Below, piece by piece: positions 50,080 through 60,972 of a DNA stretch of 64,000 nucleotides. Source of the DNA: Pseudomonas putida (lineage in GTDB: Bacteria > Pseudomonadota > Gammaproteobacteria > Pseudomonadales > Pseudomonadaceae); the NCBI RefSeq assembly GCF_003228315.1, contig NZ_CP029693.1:3480001-3544000 (forward strand), in the 5' to 3' direction. Each line of letters starts with the position of its first letter. Position 1 is the stretch's first letter. The position numbers and the translations under genes are program-made. The notes below the pieces were generated by a model. It had not been told where the DNA came from, ran no database searches, and saw nothing but the letters and a program-made list of their open reading frames with translations.

Positions 50080-51425
50080 TTCAGCGCCTCGGCAAGTTTG
50101 CCGTGCAGGCCACCGAAGCCGCCGTTGCTCATGATCACCACGTGCGTACCGGGTTGCGCCTGGCTTTTCACCCGCTCGATGATGCCTTCCAGCGAATCGC
50201 TGACTATCGACGGCACGGTGCACAGTGCCGCCGTGCCCGCCAGGTCCCAGCCAAGATTGGCCGGCGCATACCAGATCACCTGATCGGCATCGACCACGCT
50301 TTCCGGCAAACCGTCACGGTGCGCGCCGAGCTTCATGGAGTTGGAGCGTGGCTCGATGATCGCGATCAACGGCGCATCACCAATGCGTTTGCGCAGACCG
50401 TCGAGGGTGGTGGCGATGGCGGTCGGGTGGTGAGCGAAATCGTCATAGATGGTGATGCCATGCACCTCCGCGACTTTCTCCATGCGGCGCTTCACGCTTT
50501 TGAAGGCACTCAAGGCCGCGATGCCCATGGACGGCACCACACCAACGTGACGCGCCGCGGCCAGTGTGGCCAAGGCGTTGGCGACGTTGTGCTGACCGGT
50601 CATGTCCCACTCGACCACGCCCTGGGATACCCCCTCGAACATCACTTCGAAGGCCGAGCCGTCTTCACTGAGCAGCTTGACCTGCCACTGACCGCCGGCA
50701 CCGGTGGTTTGTACCGGGGTCCAGCAGCCCATTTCGATGACGCGCTGCAGCGCAGGTTCAGTGGTCGGGTGGATCACCAGGCCTTCGCTCGGGATGGTTC
50801 GCACCAGATGGTGGAATTGCCGCTCGATAGCCGGCAGATCGGGGAAGATGTCGGCATGATCGAATTCCAGGTTGTTCAAAATTGCCGTGCGTGGACGGTA
50901 GTGAACGAACTTGGAGCGCTTGTCGAAAAAGGCGCTGTCGTATTCGTCGGCTTCGATCACGAAAAACGGCGTACCGCCCAGCCGTGCCGATACCGAGAAG
51001 TTCTGCGGCACGCCGCCGATCAGGAAGCCCGGGCTCATGCCGGCATGCTCCAGCACCCAGGCCAGCATGCTGCTGGTAGTGGTCTTGCCGTGGGTACCCG
51101 CCACGGCCAACACCCATCGACCTTGCAGGACATGATCGGCCAGCCATTGCGGGCCGGAAACGTAAGGCAGGCCTTTGTTCAGTACATATTCCACCGCCGG
51201 ATTGCCGCGGGACATGGCGTTGCCGATCACCACCAGGTCGGGGGCCGGATCGAGCTGCGCCGGGTCGTAGCCCTGGGTCAGTTCAATGCCCTGGGCTTCG
51301 AGCTGAGTGCTCATTGGCGGGTAGACGTTGGCATCGGAGCCCGTCACGTGATGACCCAGTTCCTTGGCCAGAACGGCCATCGAACCCATGAAAGTGCCGC
51401 AGATACCGAGAATATGAATGTGCAT
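50076..51425 (-). CDS. mpl: UDP-MurNAc:L-Ala-gamma-D-Glu-mDAP ligase (Mpl)
   Basis: A 449-residue Mur-ligase-family enzyme that reattaches recycled tripeptide to UDP-MurNAc. Domains: N-terminal Rossmann ([20 protein letters not shown]), central ATPase with P-loop [20 protein letters not shown], and C-terminal domain ([20 protein letters not shown]). FMG and the ICGTFMGS signature fit Mpl better than MurC. It completes the recycling set with ldcA. Overlaps ubiX. Confidence 0.95.
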   Translation of the reverse strand: MHIHILGICGTFMGSMAVLAKELGHHVTGSDANVYPPMSTQLEAQGIELTQGYDPAQLDPAPDLVVIGNAMSRGNPAVEYVLNKGLPYVSGPQWLADHVLQGRWVLAVAGTHGKTTTSSMLAWVLEHAGMSPGFLIGGVPQNFSVSARLGGTPFFVIEADEYDSAFFDKRSKFVHYRPRTAILNNLEFDHADIFPDLPAIERQFHHLVRTIPSEGLVIHPTTEPALQRVIEMGCWTPVQTTGAGGQWQVKLLSEDGSAFEVMFEGVSQGVVEWDMTGQHNVANALATLAAARHVGVVPSMGIAALSAFKSVKRRMEKVAEVHGITIYDDFAHHPTAIATTLDGLRKRIGDAPLIAIIEPRSNSMKLGAHRDGLPESVVDADQVIWYAPANLGWDLAGTAALCTVPSIVSDSLEGIIERVKSQAQPGTHVVIMSNGGFGGLHGKLAEALK

Positions 51426-51504
51426 AGTCGACCTCGTAAAACATGGCCGCAGGTTAGCTTAGGGAGGGGAAAATCGCACTCAGTGTTTCAAGATCACCAC
51501 CGAA

Positions 51505-51576
51505 CCTGTAGGAGCAAGGCTTGCCCGCGATGGCGCCACTGAAATCGCCATCGCGGGCAAGCCTTGCTCCTTCAGG
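51505..51576. repeat. REP-type inverted repeat pair (family A variant)
   Basis: TGTAGGAGCAAGGCTTGCCC facing GGGCAAGCCTTGCTCCTTCA. The core is GCAAGGCTTGCCCGCGATGG rather than GCGAGCCTGCTCGC. It lies between mpl and the EatR-like gene. Confidence 0.9.
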
Positions 51577-51588
51577 TTTCTGCGGTGC

Positions 51589-53499
51589 TTAACGGGCTAT
51601 CCCGTGCTTACGCAGCTTTCTATAAAGGGTATTGCGACTAACCCCAAGCTGTTCAGCCGTATGCGTCATGTGCCAGCGCGTGTGCTCCAGCGCATTCAAC
51701 AACGCCAGACGCTCGGCATCGTCCAGCGGACGCTCCGACTCTTCGACGGGCTGCACCACCGGTGGCCGCACCTGACGGATCATCGCCGGCAAATCCTCCA
51801 GACCGATCCGTCCGCCGTCGCACAGTGCCGCCAGGGTGCGCAACACATTGCGCAACTGGCGAACGTTGCCCGGCCAGGCGAAGGCCAGCAGGGCCTGACG
51901 CGCCGGTTCGTCGATCAGCACGGTTTCTCCCCGCGCTTCTTCGGCCAGCAAAAAATCCAGCAGCTGCGATTTGTCGCTGCGCTCACGCAACGCCGGTAGC
52001 GCGACCTCCAGGCCATTGAGCCGGTAATACAGGTCTTCGCGAAAACTGCCCTCTTCGACCCGCTCCAGCAAATTGCGGTGCGTGGCACTGATAATCCGCA
52101 CATTGATCACCTGCGGCTCACCACCGATAGGCACCACCTGACGATCCTCCAGCACCCTCAACAGCCGCGTCTGCAAGGCCAGGGGCATGTCGCCGATCTC
52201 ATCGAGGAACAGGGTCCCGCCATCGGCCTGCTGCAACTTGCCGCGCATGCCTTCCTTGCGCGCGCCGGTGAAACTGCCGCCGCGATAGCCGAACAATTCA
52301 CTCTCGATCAGGCTTTCAGGGATGGCCGCACAGTTCAGGGCGACGAAGGCTTTATCGGCGCGCAGGCTGGCTTGATGCACAGCCTTGGCGAAAGCCTCCT
52401 TGCCCGACCCGGTTTCGCCGTTGATCAGCAGCGGTACGTCCCGCTCGTACACCCGCAAGGCCTTGCGGAAATCCGTCTGCAAGCCCGTGTCGCCCAGGCA
52501 GATACCCGATAATGGCGAGCGCTCCTCGATGACCGGCCCAGGCACCAAAGGCGCCGGCACGCGTCGCGGCTGCCCGCGCAACACCGCGAACAAACGTCGC
52601 CCGTCACGGGTACGCAGTGGCCAGCTGGCACTGGCGTCGAGGCTGGCGCGACCGAGCAACTCATCCAGCCCGCAATCGAAAAACGCTTCCACCGGCTGGC
52701 CCTGCAAGCCACCGCGGACATGCCCCAAGAGGTTCAATGCACTCTGATTGACCGCACAAATGCGCCCTTCGCCGTCGAACGCCAGCAATCCTTCGCTGAA
52801 CAGCCCGACTGACTCGGCCTGCAGATGAAAACGCAACAGCCATTGGTTTTCGAAATGACGCAGGAAGTAGCAGCTCTCGATCATCTTCGCCGACAGATTG
52901 ACCAGGGCCATGGTATGGAACTGGCTCTGGCGCGACACGTCCTGTCGTGCCGAAGACACATCAAGCACCGCCAGCAGTTCGCCATGGGGATCGAACACCG
53001 GGCTCGCCGAGCAGGTCAGGCCGGTATGACGCCCACGGAAATGTTCGTCTCGATGAATGGTCAGTGCCTGGCGCTCCACCAGGCAGGTGCCGATGCCATT
53101 GGTGCCTTCGCAGGCTTCACTCCAGTCGGCACCGAGCCACAGCCCGGCGCGCTCGAAAATTTTCCGCTCGGTGGGTGCCGTCACGCAGTTGAGGATCACG
53201 CCCCGGGCGTCGGTCAACAGCACCGCATGCCCGGAACCGGAAAGCTGCTGATGCAGGCTGGTCATTTCGCCGCCAGCGATGTGCAGCACCTGCTGCAGGC
53301 GCTCGCGGCTTTCGAGCACGCGGCCATGCTCCAGCACGGTGGGGGCCATGGTCAGGGCCGGATCGAGGTGATAGTCCTCAAGACAACGCAACCACGAGCG
53401 GGCGATGGAGGGGTCGCTGCCGGGGCCGTGCAGATGGGACTTGCCCTGGGCAACGGTCAAGACCTGACGGGCATGGCGGCTCAAATGGTTGTCGTGCAT
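51589..53499 (-). CDS. eatR: sigma-54-dependent regulator of ethanolamine catabolism (EatR/AcoR-like)
   Basis: A 636-residue bacterial enhancer-binding protein. N-terminal GAF-containing sensor region (~70-290; [40 protein letters not shown]), central AAA+ domain (~325-550) with Walker [41 protein letters not shown] and a sigma-54 contact loop reading GSFTGA instead of GAFTGA, and a Fis-type HTH at the end ([20 protein letters not shown]). No receiver domain, so control is by ligand. It is divergent from the acetaldehyde dehydrogenase gene, as for EatR. Name is by context and family. Confidence 0.88.
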   Translation of the reverse strand: MHDNHLSRHARQVLTVAQGKSHLHGPGSDPSIARSWLRCLEDYHLDPALTMAPTVLEHGRVLESRERLQQVLHIAGGEMTSLHQQLSGSGHAVLLTDARGVILNCVTAPTERKIFERAGLWLGADWSEACEGTNGIGTCLVERQALTIHRDEHFRGRHTGLTCSASPVFDPHGELLAVLDVSSARQDVSRQSQFHTMALVNLSAKMIESCYFLRHFENQWLLRFHLQAESVGLFSEGLLAFDGEGRICAVNQSALNLLGHVRGGLQGQPVEAFFDCGLDELLGRASLDASASWPLRTRDGRRLFAVLRGQPRRVPAPLVPGPVIEERSPLSGICLGDTGLQTDFRKALRVYERDVPLLINGETGSGKEAFAKAVHQASLRADKAFVALNCAAIPESLIESELFGYRGGSFTGARKEGMRGKLQQADGGTLFLDEIGDMPLALQTRLLRVLEDRQVVPIGGEPQVINVRIISATHRNLLERVEEGSFREDLYYRLNGLEVALPALRERSDKSQLLDFLLAEEARGETVLIDEPARQALLAFAWPGNVRQLRNVLRTLAALCDGGRIGLEDLPAMIRQVRPPVVQPVEESERPLDDAERLALLNALEHTRWHMTHTAEQLGVSRNTLYRKLRKHGIAR

Positions 53500-53601
53500 T
53501 TCTTATTGTTTCCCCGCGGCGTTGGGTAGGCCTGAGCATCCTCCAGCCCGGAGCGCATTGCAACACTGGCACGACCGCCCGGTCACAGCCTGTGCCATAA
53601 A

Positions 53602-53630
53602 CGGTACAAAGTGTCACGCCAGCTGTACCG
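53602..53630. promoter_or_regulatory. possible upstream activator site for the EatR-like regulator
   Basis: CGGTACA (53602-53608) and TGTACCG (53624-53630) form an inverted repeat with a 15-bp spacer, about 75-105 bp upstream of the sigma-54 -24 element. The spacing and position suit an enhancer-binding protein. Which protein binds is inferred. Confidence 0.5.
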
Positions 53631-53704
53631 AAAGCGTCACGGACGCCGCCCGCCGGTCTGACAAAAACCACGCAAAGCCTTGATTTGCCTGACCTGCAAG
53701 GCAG

Positions 53705-53720
53705 TGGCCCGACCTTTGCT
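53705..53720 (+). promoter_or_regulatory. sigma-54 (-24/-12) promoter of the acetaldehyde dehydrogenase gene
   Basis: TGGCCC-GACCT-TTGCT matches the TGGCAC-N5-TTGC consensus, with GG and GC exactly 10 bp apart. It lies 64 bp before the acdh ATG and downstream of the inverted repeat at 53602-53630. A divergent sigma-54 activator gene is the natural partner. Confidence 0.8.
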
Positions 53721-53784
53721 CTACGCTTAATGCAGCGCACATGCGCGTCCTCCCTATAAGCACAAAAGCAAGGAGAGATACATC

Positions 53785-55305
53785 ATGCGTTACACTCACC
53801 CCGGTACTGAAGGCGCTATCGTTTCGTTCAAGGCCAAATACGGTAACTACATCGGCGGCGAGTTCGTCGCGCCTGTCAAAGGTCAGTACTTCACCAATAC
53901 CTCGCCAGTGAATGGCCAACCGATTGCCGAATTCCCCCGTTCCACGGCCGAAGACATCGACAAGGCCCTGGATGCTGCCCACGCGGCGGCCGATGCCTGG
54001 GGCGCCACGTCCGTCCAGGCGCGCTCCCTGATCCTGCTGAAAATCGCCGACCGCATCGAACAGAATCTGGAAACCCTGGCGCTCACCGAAAGCTGGGACA
54101 ACGGCAAGGCCGTTCGCGAAACCCTCAACGCCGACATTCCGCTGGCTGCCGACCATTTCCGCTACTTCGCCGGCTGCCTGCGTGCGCAGGAAGGCAGCGC
54201 CGCCGAAATCGACGGCAACACCGTGGCCTATCACATCCATGAACCACTGGGGGTGGTGGGGCAGATCATTCCGTGGAACTTCCCGATCCTGATGGCCGCG
54301 TGGAAACTCGCACCGGCCCTGGCTGCCGGTAACTGCGTGGTGCTCAAGCCAGCCGAACAGACCCCGCTGGGCATCAGCGTGCTGGTCGAACTGATCGGCG
54401 ATCTGCTGCCACCGGGCGTGCTGAACGTGGTGCAAGGCTTCGGCAAAGAAGCCGGTGAAGCCCTGGCCACCAGCAAGCGCATCGCCAAAATCGCCTTTAC
54501 CGGCTCGACCCCGGTCGGCTCGCACATCATGAAATGCGCGGCGGAAAACATCATTCCGTCCACCGTGGAGCTGGGTGGCAAATCGCCGAACATCTTCTTC
54601 GAAGACATCATGCAAGCCGAACCGACCTTCATCGAGAAGGCGGCCGAAGGCCTGGTGTTGGCGTTCTTCAACCAGGGCGAAGTCTGCACCTGCCCATCCC
54701 GTGCCCTGGTACAGGAATCGATCTACGACGAATTCATGCAGGTGGTGATGAAGAAGGTCCTGCAAATCAAACGCGGCGACCCGTTCGACACCGACACCAT
54801 GGTCGGCGCCCAGGCGTCCGAGCAGCAATTCGACAAGATCCTGTCGTACCTGGAAATCGCCAAGGGTGAAGGCGCCGAGCTGCTGACCGGTGGCAAGGTG
54901 GAGAAACTCGACGGCAACCTGGCAACCGGCTATTACATCCAGCCGACCCTGCTCAAGGGCACCAACAAAATGCGGGTGTTCCAGGAAGAAATCTTTGGCC
55001 CGGTGGTGAGTATCACCACCTTCAAGGACGAAGCCGAAGCCCTGGCCATCGCCAACGACACCGAGTTCGGCCTGGGCGCCGGCCTTTGGACCCGCGACAT
55101 CAACCGCGCCTATCGCATGGGCCGCGCCATCAAGGCCGGTCGTGTATGGACCAACTGCTACCACCTCTACCCGGCGCACGCCGCGTTCGGCGGTTACAAG
55201 AAGTCCGGCGTCGGCCGTGAAACCCACAAAATGATGCTCGATCACTATCAGCAGACCAAAAACCTGCTGGTGAGCTACGACATCAATCCATTGGGCTTCT
55301 TCTAA
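53785..55305 (+). CDS. exaC: NAD-dependent acetaldehyde dehydrogenase
   Basis: A 506-residue aldehyde dehydrogenase. Active site: [12 protein letters not shown] with the general-base Glu just upstream (STVELGGK), and the nucleophilic Cys in [18 protein letters not shown] site around [15 protein letters not shown]. Members of this ExaC/AcoD subfamily oxidise acetaldehyde to acetate. Placement between the EatR-like activator and eutBC indicates a job in ethanolamine breakdown. Driven by the sigma-54 promoter above. A palindromic repeat follows its stop. Confidence 0.9.
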   Translation: MRYTHPGTEGAIVSFKAKYGNYIGGEFVAPVKGQYFTNTSPVNGQPIAEFPRSTAEDIDKALDAAHAAADAWGATSVQARSLILLKIADRIEQNLETLALTESWDNGKAVRETLNADIPLAADHFRYFAGCLRAQEGSAAEIDGNTVAYHIHEPLGVVGQIIPWNFPILMAAWKLAPALAAGNCVVLKPAEQTPLGISVLVELIGDLLPPGVLNVVQGFGKEAGEALATSKRIAKIAFTGSTPVGSHIMKCAAENIIPSTVELGGKSPNIFFEDIMQAEPTFIEKAAEGLVLAFFNQGEVCTCPSRALVQESIYDEFMQVVMKKVLQIKRGDPFDTDTMVGAQASEQQFDKILSYLEIAKGEGAELLTGGKVEKLDGNLATGYYIQPTLLKGTNKMRVFQEEIFGPVVSITTFKDEAEALAIANDTEFGLGAGLWTRDINRAYRMGRAIKAGRVWTNCYHLYPAHAAFGGYKKSGVGRETHKMMLDHYQQTKNLLVSYDINPLGFF

Positions 55306-55350
55306 AAGTCGGGGGCGATGCAGTCATTACTGTGTCGCCCTTCAACTTGC

Positions 55351-55443
55351 CATCGCGAGCAGGCTCGCTCCCACAGGGTTATTGGACCAGTCCATTTTAG
55401 ATGGCTGACCCAAAACCTTGTGGGAGCGGGCTTGCCCGCGATA
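55351..55443. repeat. REP-type inverted repeat pair between acdh and eutB
   Basis: CATCGCGAGCAGGCTCGCTC facing TGTGGGAGCGGGCTTGCCCG. The two arms come from different sub-families (GCAGGCTCGC versus GGGCTTGCCCGCG). It occupies the position where other pseudomonads carry the ethanolamine permease gene. Confidence 0.9.
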
Positions 55444-55531
55444 GCGTCCTGACTGACACACTGCCTGAACGCCCTGGCTCAGGCCTTGCATCTACTTGGT
55501 CACCATTCAAACCCCAGGAGGACCCCACCCC

Positions 55532-56926
55532 ATGGCCGTATTCGCCCATTCCGTCGGCGCCCAGACCTATCGCTTCGAAAGCCTCAAGGAAGTGATGGCC
55601 AAGGCAAGTCCGGCGCGTTCCGGGGACTTCCTGGCCGGTGTGGCCGCCCTCAATGATGGCGAACGCGTGGCCGCCCAGATGGCGCTGGCCGACATTCCAC
55701 TGAGCCACTTCCTACAGGAAGTACTGATTCCCTATGAAGCCGATGAAGTCACCCGGCTGATCATTGACACCCACGACAAGCAGGCGTTTGCCATCGTCAG
55801 TCACCTAACCGTCGGTGGTTTCCGCGACTGGCTGCTCAGCGATGCCGCCGATGAACAGACCCTGCGTGCGCTCGCCCCCGGCCTGACCCCGGAAATGGCG
55901 GCCGCCGTCTCGAAAATCATGCGCGTGCAGGATCTGGTCCTGGTGGCGCAGAAAATCCGCGTGGTCACCCAATTTCGCGGCACCCTCGGCTTGCGCGGGC
56001 GCCTGTCCACTCGCCTGCAGCCCAATCACCCGACCGACGAGCCGGCCGGTATCGCCGCGAGCATTCTCGACGGACTGCTGCACGGCAATGGCGATGCCAT
56101 GATCGGTATCAACCCGGCCACCGACAGCATCGCCTCGATCTGCGCCATGCTGGAAATGCTCGACGCCATCATTCAGCGTTACGAGATTCCCACCCAAGCC
56201 TGCGTACTGACCCACGTTACTACCTCGATCGAAGCGGTGAACCGCGGCGTACCCCTGGATCTGGTATTCCAGTCGATTGCCGGCACCGAGGCGGCCAACG
56301 CCAGCTTCGGTATCAATCTGAACGTATTGAAGGAAGGTTACGACGCGGGTCTAAGCCTCAATCGCGGCACGCTGGGGCAGAACCTGATGTATTTCGAAAC
56401 TGGCCAGGGCAGTGCCCTGTCGGCCAACGCCCACCACGGCATCGATCAGCAGACCTGTGAAACCCGAGCCTACGCCGTAGCGCGACATTTCAACCCGTTT
56501 CTGGTGAACACCGTCGTAGGATTCATCGGTCCCGAATACCTCTACAACGGCAAGCAGATCATCCGCGCCGGCCTCGAAGACCACTTCTGCGGCAAACTGC
56601 TTGGCGTGCCGATGGGCTGTGACATCTGCTACACCAACCATGCCGAGGCCGACCAGGATGACATGGACACCCTGCTGACCCTGCTGGGCGTGGCCGGGAT
56701 CAACTTCATCATGGGCATCCCCGGCTCTGACGACATCATGCTCAACTACCAGACCACGTCCTTCCACGATGCGCTCTATGCCCGGCAGACTCTGGGACTC
56801 AAGCCGGCGCCGGAATTCGAGGCGTGGCTGGCGAAAATGGGCATTTTTACCCAGGCGGACGGCAAGGTGCTGTTCGGCAACAGCCTGCCTCCGGCCTTTC
56901 GCCATGCTTTGGCGCAATTGGGATGA
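55532..56926 (+). CDS. eutB: ethanolamine ammonia-lyase large subunit
   Basis: A 464-residue large subunit of the adenosylcobalamin-dependent lyase that splits ethanolamine into acetaldehyde and ammonia. Typical stretches: [80 protein letters not shown] and [20 protein letters not shown]. Start at 55532 (MAVFAHSV) is supported by AGGAGGA 9 nt upstream. Overlaps eutC by 4 bp (ATGA). Confidence 0.95.
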   Translation: MAVFAHSVGAQTYRFESLKEVMAKASPARSGDFLAGVAALNDGERVAAQMALADIPLSHFLQEVLIPYEADEVTRLIIDTHDKQAFAIVSHLTVGGFRDWLLSDAADEQTLRALAPGLTPEMAAAVSKIMRVQDLVLVAQKIRVVTQFRGTLGLRGRLSTRLQPNHPTDEPAGIAASILDGLLHGNGDAMIGINPATDSIASICAMLEMLDAIIQRYEIPTQACVLTHVTTSIEAVNRGVPLDLVFQSIAGTEAANASFGINLNVLKEGYDAGLSLNRGTLGQNLMYFETGQGSALSANAHHGIDQQTCETRAYAVARHFNPFLVNTVVGFIGPEYLYNGKQIIRAGLEDHFCGKLLGVPMGCDICYTNHAEADQDDMDTLLTLLGVAGINFIMGIPGSDDIMLNYQTTSFHDALYARQTLGLKPAPEFEAWLAKMGIFTQADGKVLFGNSLPPAFRHALAQLG

Positions 56927-57759
56927 GTGTTGATATGGAAAAACTACCCTTCGACCCGCACAACCCCTGGCAGGAATTGCGGCGCCTGACCCCGGCGAGA
57001 ATCGCCCTGGGCCGCACCGGCACCAGCATGCCGACCCGCGCCCAGCTGGACTTTCAGTACGCCCATGCCCAGGCGCGGGATGCGGTGCATCTGCCGTTCG
57101 ACCATGCCAGCCTGCGCTCGCAGCTGGCTGAACGCGGACAGGACAGCCTGTTGCTGCATAGCGCAGCACCAGACCGAAACAGCTATTTGCAGCGCCCCGA
57201 TCTGGGGCGCAAGTTGAGTGCCGACTCCGCACAGGTGCTGCGCGATTACGCTTCGGCCCACCCAGGCGGCGTCGATCTGGTCATCGTGGTTGCCGATGGT
57301 TTGTCAGCCTTGGCGGTTCACCGGCATACCCTGCCATTTCTGGCGCGCATGGAAGAACACATCCGCGCTGAGAACTGGACCGTTGCTCCGATTGCCCTGG
57401 TGGAACAGGGTCGCGTCGCCGTCGCCGACGAAATCGGCGAACTGCTGGGGGCCAGAATGACGGTGATCCTGATTGGCGAACGCCCTGGCCTGAGCTCTCC
57501 GGACAGCCTGGGGTTGTATTTCACCTACAACCCCAAGGTCGGCCTGACGGACGCCTACCGCAATTGCATCTCCAATGTGCGCCTGGAAGGCTTGAGTTAC
57601 GGCATGGCGGCACACCGCTTGCTTTATCTGATGCGCGAAGCCTGTCGACGGCAGCTGTCGGGGGTCAATCTGAAGGACGAAGCGCAAATTCACACGCTGG
57701 AGGAAGATTCGGGTTCGGACATGAAAGGCAATTTCCTGCTCAGCTCGCCGCAGGCCTGA
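56923..57759 (+). CDS. eutC: ethanolamine ammonia-lyase small subunit
   Basis: A 278-residue small subunit, holding part of the B12 binding site. Seen: [60 protein letters not shown] and [23 protein letters not shown] at 56923 overlaps the eutB stop; the next Met (56935) is an alternative start. Confidence 0.95.
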   Translation: MSVDMEKLPFDPHNPWQELRRLTPARIALGRTGTSMPTRAQLDFQYAHAQARDAVHLPFDHASLRSQLAERGQDSLLLHSAAPDRNSYLQRPDLGRKLSADSAQVLRDYASAHPGGVDLVIVVADGLSALAVHRHTLPFLARMEEHIRAENWTVAPIALVEQGRVAVADEIGELLGARMTVILIGERPGLSSPDSLGLYFTYNPKVGLTDAYRNCISNVRLEGLSYGMAAHRLLYLMREACRRQLSGVNLKDEAQIHTLEEDSGSDMKGNFLLSSPQA

Positions 57760-57873
57760 ACGGCTGCGCGTTGCACTTTCGTTCCAGTTTGAGGCAGGAT
57801 CGGATCCACGGCCTCCCGAGTTTCCCGTCGCCGTCCAAGCACGCAAGACAGCCACTTGAAGACGAGACCTACC

Positions 57874-58335
57874 ATGCGGATTATTCAAGCGACCCTCGAA
57901 CACCTGGATCTGCTGACCCCGTTGTTCGTCAAATATCGCGAGTTTTATGGCTCCCTGCCGTATCCGGACTCGTCCCGGGCTTTCCTCGAGAAACGCCTGC
58001 GCCGTAAGGAATCGGTCATCTACCTGGCTCTGTCCGATGAGGACGACAACAAACTGATGGGTTTCTGTCAGTTGTATCCAAGCTTCTCTTCGCTTTCCCT
58101 CAAGCGCGTCTGGATCCTCAATGACATTTACGTCGCCGAGGATGCCCGTCGCCAGTTGGTGGCGGATCATCTGATTCGTACCGCGAAGAAAATGGCCAAG
58201 GAAACCAATGCCGTGCGCATGCGAGTTTCCACCAGCAGCAACAATGCCGTGGCGCAGAAAACCTATGAATCCATCGGATTCAGGGAAGACACCGAGTTCA
58301 AGAACTACGTGCTGCCGATCAGCGACGAGCTTTAA
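57874..58335 (+). CDS. GNAT-family N-acetyltransferase
   Basis: A 153-residue GNAT. Beta-alpha pattern with LKRVWILNDIYVAEDARRQL VADHL as the acetyl-CoA loop (degenerate Q/RxxGxA: ARRQLVA) and NAVAQKTYESIGFREDTEFK at the C-terminus. Substrate unknown. Start is the ATG at 57874; the frame from 57856 lacks an upstream ribosome-binding site. Confidence 0.9.
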   Translation: MRIIQATLEHLDLLTPLFVKYREFYGSLPYPDSSRAFLEKRLRRKESVIYLALSDEDDNKLMGFCQLYPSFSSLSLKRVWILNDIYVAEDARRQLVADHLIRTAKKMAKETNAVRMRVSTSSNNAVAQKTYESIGFREDTEFKNYVLPISDEL

Positions 58336-58349
58336 CACCCACCTTCTTC

Positions 58350-58450
58350 TGTAGGAGCGAGCATGCTCGCGATGGTCTCGAGAACACCACTGGGTGTCAG
58401 GCACTCAGCGTTATCGTTGGCGACCATCGCGAGCAGGCTCGCTCCTACAG
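58350..58450. repeat. REP-type inverted repeat pair (family A)
   Basis: TGTAGGAGCGAGCATGCTCG facing ATCGCGAGCAGGCTCGCTCC. The rest of the 317-bp gap up to dedA holds a perfect TATAAT at 58543-58548 (probable -10 for dedA; no clear -35). Confidence 0.9.
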
Positions 58451-58652
58451 AGGGTTTCGGGGTTATTAATTGTCATCAGACTGCCAACTCCCCACCGACA
58501 TCCCCCGCTACAATCTCGACGCGATTTTCACTTCTCAGATCGTATAATGCCGACCTTTCCGACTTGTAAGAAAAACTACACTCGTTTGTAGGCCTTACAC
58601 GACGTTATCCGCACAGGCCTGCCGAGTCGGGCCGTCATCACAGGTGCTTTGC

Positions 58653-59309
58653 ATGGATTTCAACCCGATCGATATTGTCCTGCATCTCGACGTCTACCTC
58701 GACATGCTCGTAACCAATTACGGGGCATGGATCTACGCCATCCTGTTTATGGTGATCTTCTGTGAAACCGGCCTGGTGGTCATGCCCTTCCTGCCGGGCG
58801 ACTCCCTGCTGTTCATCGCCGGTGCCGTGGCGGCCGGTGGCGGCATGGACCCGGTATTGCTGGGTGGCCTGCTGATGCTGGCGGCGATCTTGGGTGACAG
58901 TACCAACTACATCATCGGACGAACGGCGGGTGAAAAACTGTTCAGCAATCCGGACTCGAAGATCTTCCGTCGCGACTACCTGCAACAAACCCACGATTTC
59001 TATGACAAGCATGGCGGCAAAACCGTGACCCTGGCGCGCTTTCTGCCGATCATTCGCACCTTTGCACCGTTCGTCGCCGGCGTGGGGAAAATGCCTTATC
59101 CGCGCTTCTTCGCCTTCAGCGTACTGGGCACCATCCTCTGGGTCGGTGGTCTGGTTACCCTCGGCTACTTCTTCGGCGCCGTGCCGTTCATCAAGTCCAA
59201 TCTGTCCCTGCTGGTGGTTGGCATCATCCTGTTGTCGCTGGTGCCGATGATCATCGGCGTGGTGCGCAGCCGTTTCGGCGGATCGAACTCCAAAGCCGAA
59301 ACGCACTGA
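58653..59309 (+). CDS. DedA family membrane protein
   Basis: A 218-residue DedA-family inner-membrane protein. Seen: FCETGLVVMPFLPGDSLLFI, LGDSTNYIIGRTAGEKLF, VTLARFLPIIRTFAPFVAGV and GKMPYPRFFAFSVLGTILWV; five or six TM helices. DedA proteins transport undecaprenyl-phosphate or phospholipids and affect membrane potential and drug tolerance. Start: ATG at 58653. It is 6 bp from the MtfA-like gene, so likely the same transcript. Confidence 0.93.
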   Translation: MDFNPIDIVLHLDVYLDMLVTNYGAWIYAILFMVIFCETGLVVMPFLPGDSLLFIAGAVAAGGGMDPVLLGGLLMLAAILGDSTNYIIGRTAGEKLFSNPDSKIFRRDYLQQTHDFYDKHGGKTVTLARFLPIIRTFAPFVAGVGKMPYPRFFAFSVLGTILWVGGLVTLGYFFGAVPFIKSNLSLLVVGIILLSLVPMIIGVVRSRFGGSNSKAETH

Positions 59310-59315
59310 CACGAC

Positions 59316-60128
59316 ATGTGGTCGCTTAGCACCTGGCGACGCCGGCGCACCCTGGCCAAGCACCCGATTGCCGATGACATGTGGCAACGGGTGCGCCAAC
59401 ACCTGAGCTTTCTCGACGGCATCAGCGCCGCCGAAGACCGATGGCTGCGCGAAGCCTGCGTGCTGTTTCTGGAAGATAAACACCTGACCGCCCTGCCCGG
59501 TGTCGAACTGCATCAGGAACAACGCCTGCTTCTCGCCGCCCAGGCGCAATTGCCCTTGCTGCACCTGGGTGACCTGAACTGGTATCAGGGCTTCCACGAA
59601 ATCATTCTCTACCCCGACGATTTCCTCAGCCCCCAGCGCCATCGTGACGCCAGCGGTGTCGAACACGAATGGGATGGCGAGCACAGTGGCGAGGCCTGGC
59701 AACAGGGCCCGATCATCCTCGCCTGGCCCGGCGTGATGGCCAGTGGTGGCTGGGAAGGCTACAACCTGGTGATCCACGAACTGGCGCACAAACTCGACAT
59801 GCTCAATGGCAATGCCAACGGTTTGCCGCCGCTGCACGCCGATATGCGGGTCAGCGACTGGGCCAGGGTCATGCAGGAGGCTTACGACGATCTCGACCGG
59901 CAACTGGAACGCAATCCCGACGCCGAAACCGCCATCGATCCTTATGCCGCGGAAAACCCCGCCGAGTTCTTCGCCGTCACCAGCGAATACTTCTTCAGCG
60001 CCCCGGATCTGCTGCACGAGGCGTATCCGCAGGTGTATGAACAGCTGAAACTGTTCTATCGCCAGGACCCGCTGGCCAGGCTCAGGCAACTTCTCGCCGA
60101 CGACCCTGTCTATCGGGCGCACGACTGA
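59316..60128 (+). CDS. mtfA: MtfA-like zinc metallopeptidase (M90)
   Basis: A 270-residue M90-family peptidase. The metal motif is GYNLVIHELAHKLDMLNGNA (HExxH plus Asp), with the third ligand region PAEFFAVTSEYFFSAPDLLH. E. coli MtfA sequesters the glucose repressor Mlc and is a peptidase. The Mlc link is not established here. Downstream of dedA by 6 bp. Confidence 0.9.
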   Translation: MWSLSTWRRRRTLAKHPIADDMWQRVRQHLSFLDGISAAEDRWLREACVLFLEDKHLTALPGVELHQEQRLLLAAQAQLPLLHLGDLNWYQGFHEIILYPDDFLSPQRHRDASGVEHEWDGEHSGEAWQQGPIILAWPGVMASGGWEGYNLVIHELAHKLDMLNGNANGLPPLHADMRVSDWARVMQEAYDDLDRQLERNPDAETAIDPYAAENPAEFFAVTSEYFFSAPDLLHEAYPQVYEQLKLFYRQDPLARLRQLLADDPVYRAHD

Positions 60129-60216
60129 GGTTCTACGACTTCTGGTACATGGCGCAGGCGTAGGAATATGCCTATAATCGCCGCCACTTTTTGGTCAACT
60201 ACGGGGGCATCGCCCA

Positions 60217-60744
60217 ATGAGCTACAGCAAGATTCCGGCTGGCAAAGACCTGCCGAACGACATCTACGTCGCGATCGAGATTCCGGCCAACCACGCGCCG
60301 ATCAAATACGAAATCGACAAAGACAGCGATTGCCTGTTCGTTGACCGTTTCATGGCCACCCCAATGTTCTACCCGGCCAACTACGGTTACATCCCGAACA
60401 CGCTGGCTGACGACGGTGACCCCCTCGACGTGCTGGTTGTGACCCCTTACCCGGTTGCTCCAGGCTCCGTGATCCGCGCGCGTCCAGTCGGCATCCTGAA
60501 CATGACCGACGATGGCGGCGGCGATGCCAAAGTGGTTGCTGTTCCACACGACAAGCTGTCCCAGCTGTACGTCGATGTGAAGGAATACACCGACCTGCCA
60601 CCGCTGCTGATCCAGCAGATCGAGCACTTCTTCGCGAACTACAAGGATCTCGAAAAAGGCAAGTGGGTGAAGATCGAAGGTTGGGACGGCGCAGACGCCG
60701 CCCGTGCTGCGATCACCAAGTCGGTTGCGGCCTATAAAGGCTAA
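60217..60744 (+). CDS. ppa: inorganic pyrophosphatase
   Basis: A 175-residue family I soluble pyrophosphatase. Signature [20 protein letters not shown] with the three acidic metal ligands, plus [20 protein letters not shown] and [15 protein letters not shown] [14 protein letters not shown]. Likely -10 TATAAT at 60173-60178 (44 bp upstream). Followed by a strong terminator. Confidence 0.97.
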   Translation: MSYSKIPAGKDLPNDIYVAIEIPANHAPIKYEIDKDSDCLFVDRFMATPMFYPANYGYIPNTLADDGDPLDVLVVTPYPVAPGSVIRARPVGILNMTDDGGGDAKVVAVPHDKLSQLYVDVKEYTDLPPLLIQQIEHFFANYKDLEKGKWVKIEGWDGADAARAAITKSVAAYKG

Positions 60745-60780
60745 TTGCAGCTGCCAACCTTGAGCTGCAAGCTTCAAGAA

Positions 60781-60806
60781 AAACCCCGGTAATTCGGGGT
60801 TTTTTG
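60781..60806 (+). terminator. rho-independent terminator after ppa
   Basis: AAACCCCG pairs with CGGGGTTT around a GTAATT loop, followed by TTTT. It starts 37 bp after ppa. Confidence 0.92.
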
Positions 60807-60826
60807 TGGGCGTAGGAAAAACCTCG

Positions 60827-60913
60827 TTAAACACCTTGTTTAATATGATCTGAATCAGTGCTTTTCTGTTTAAAATTCCTCAAACACGTCTTACATCCAG
60901 TCTTAAAATTCCC
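60827..60913. promoter_or_regulatory. candidate operator sites upstream of the phage-type repressor
   Basis: An AT-rich block with a palindrome TTAAAC-ACCTT-GTTTAA (60827-60843) and two direct copies of TTAAAATTCC near 60870 and 60903, about 32 bp apart. This pattern is what an autoregulating cI/PrtR-type repressor would use. Binding is inferred. Confidence 0.5.
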
Positions 60914-60972
60914 GCAAAATTTGAACGCCGCGTTTATTCAAAGGCCTTTGCCTCGCCAGTAGACTCGCGCTC

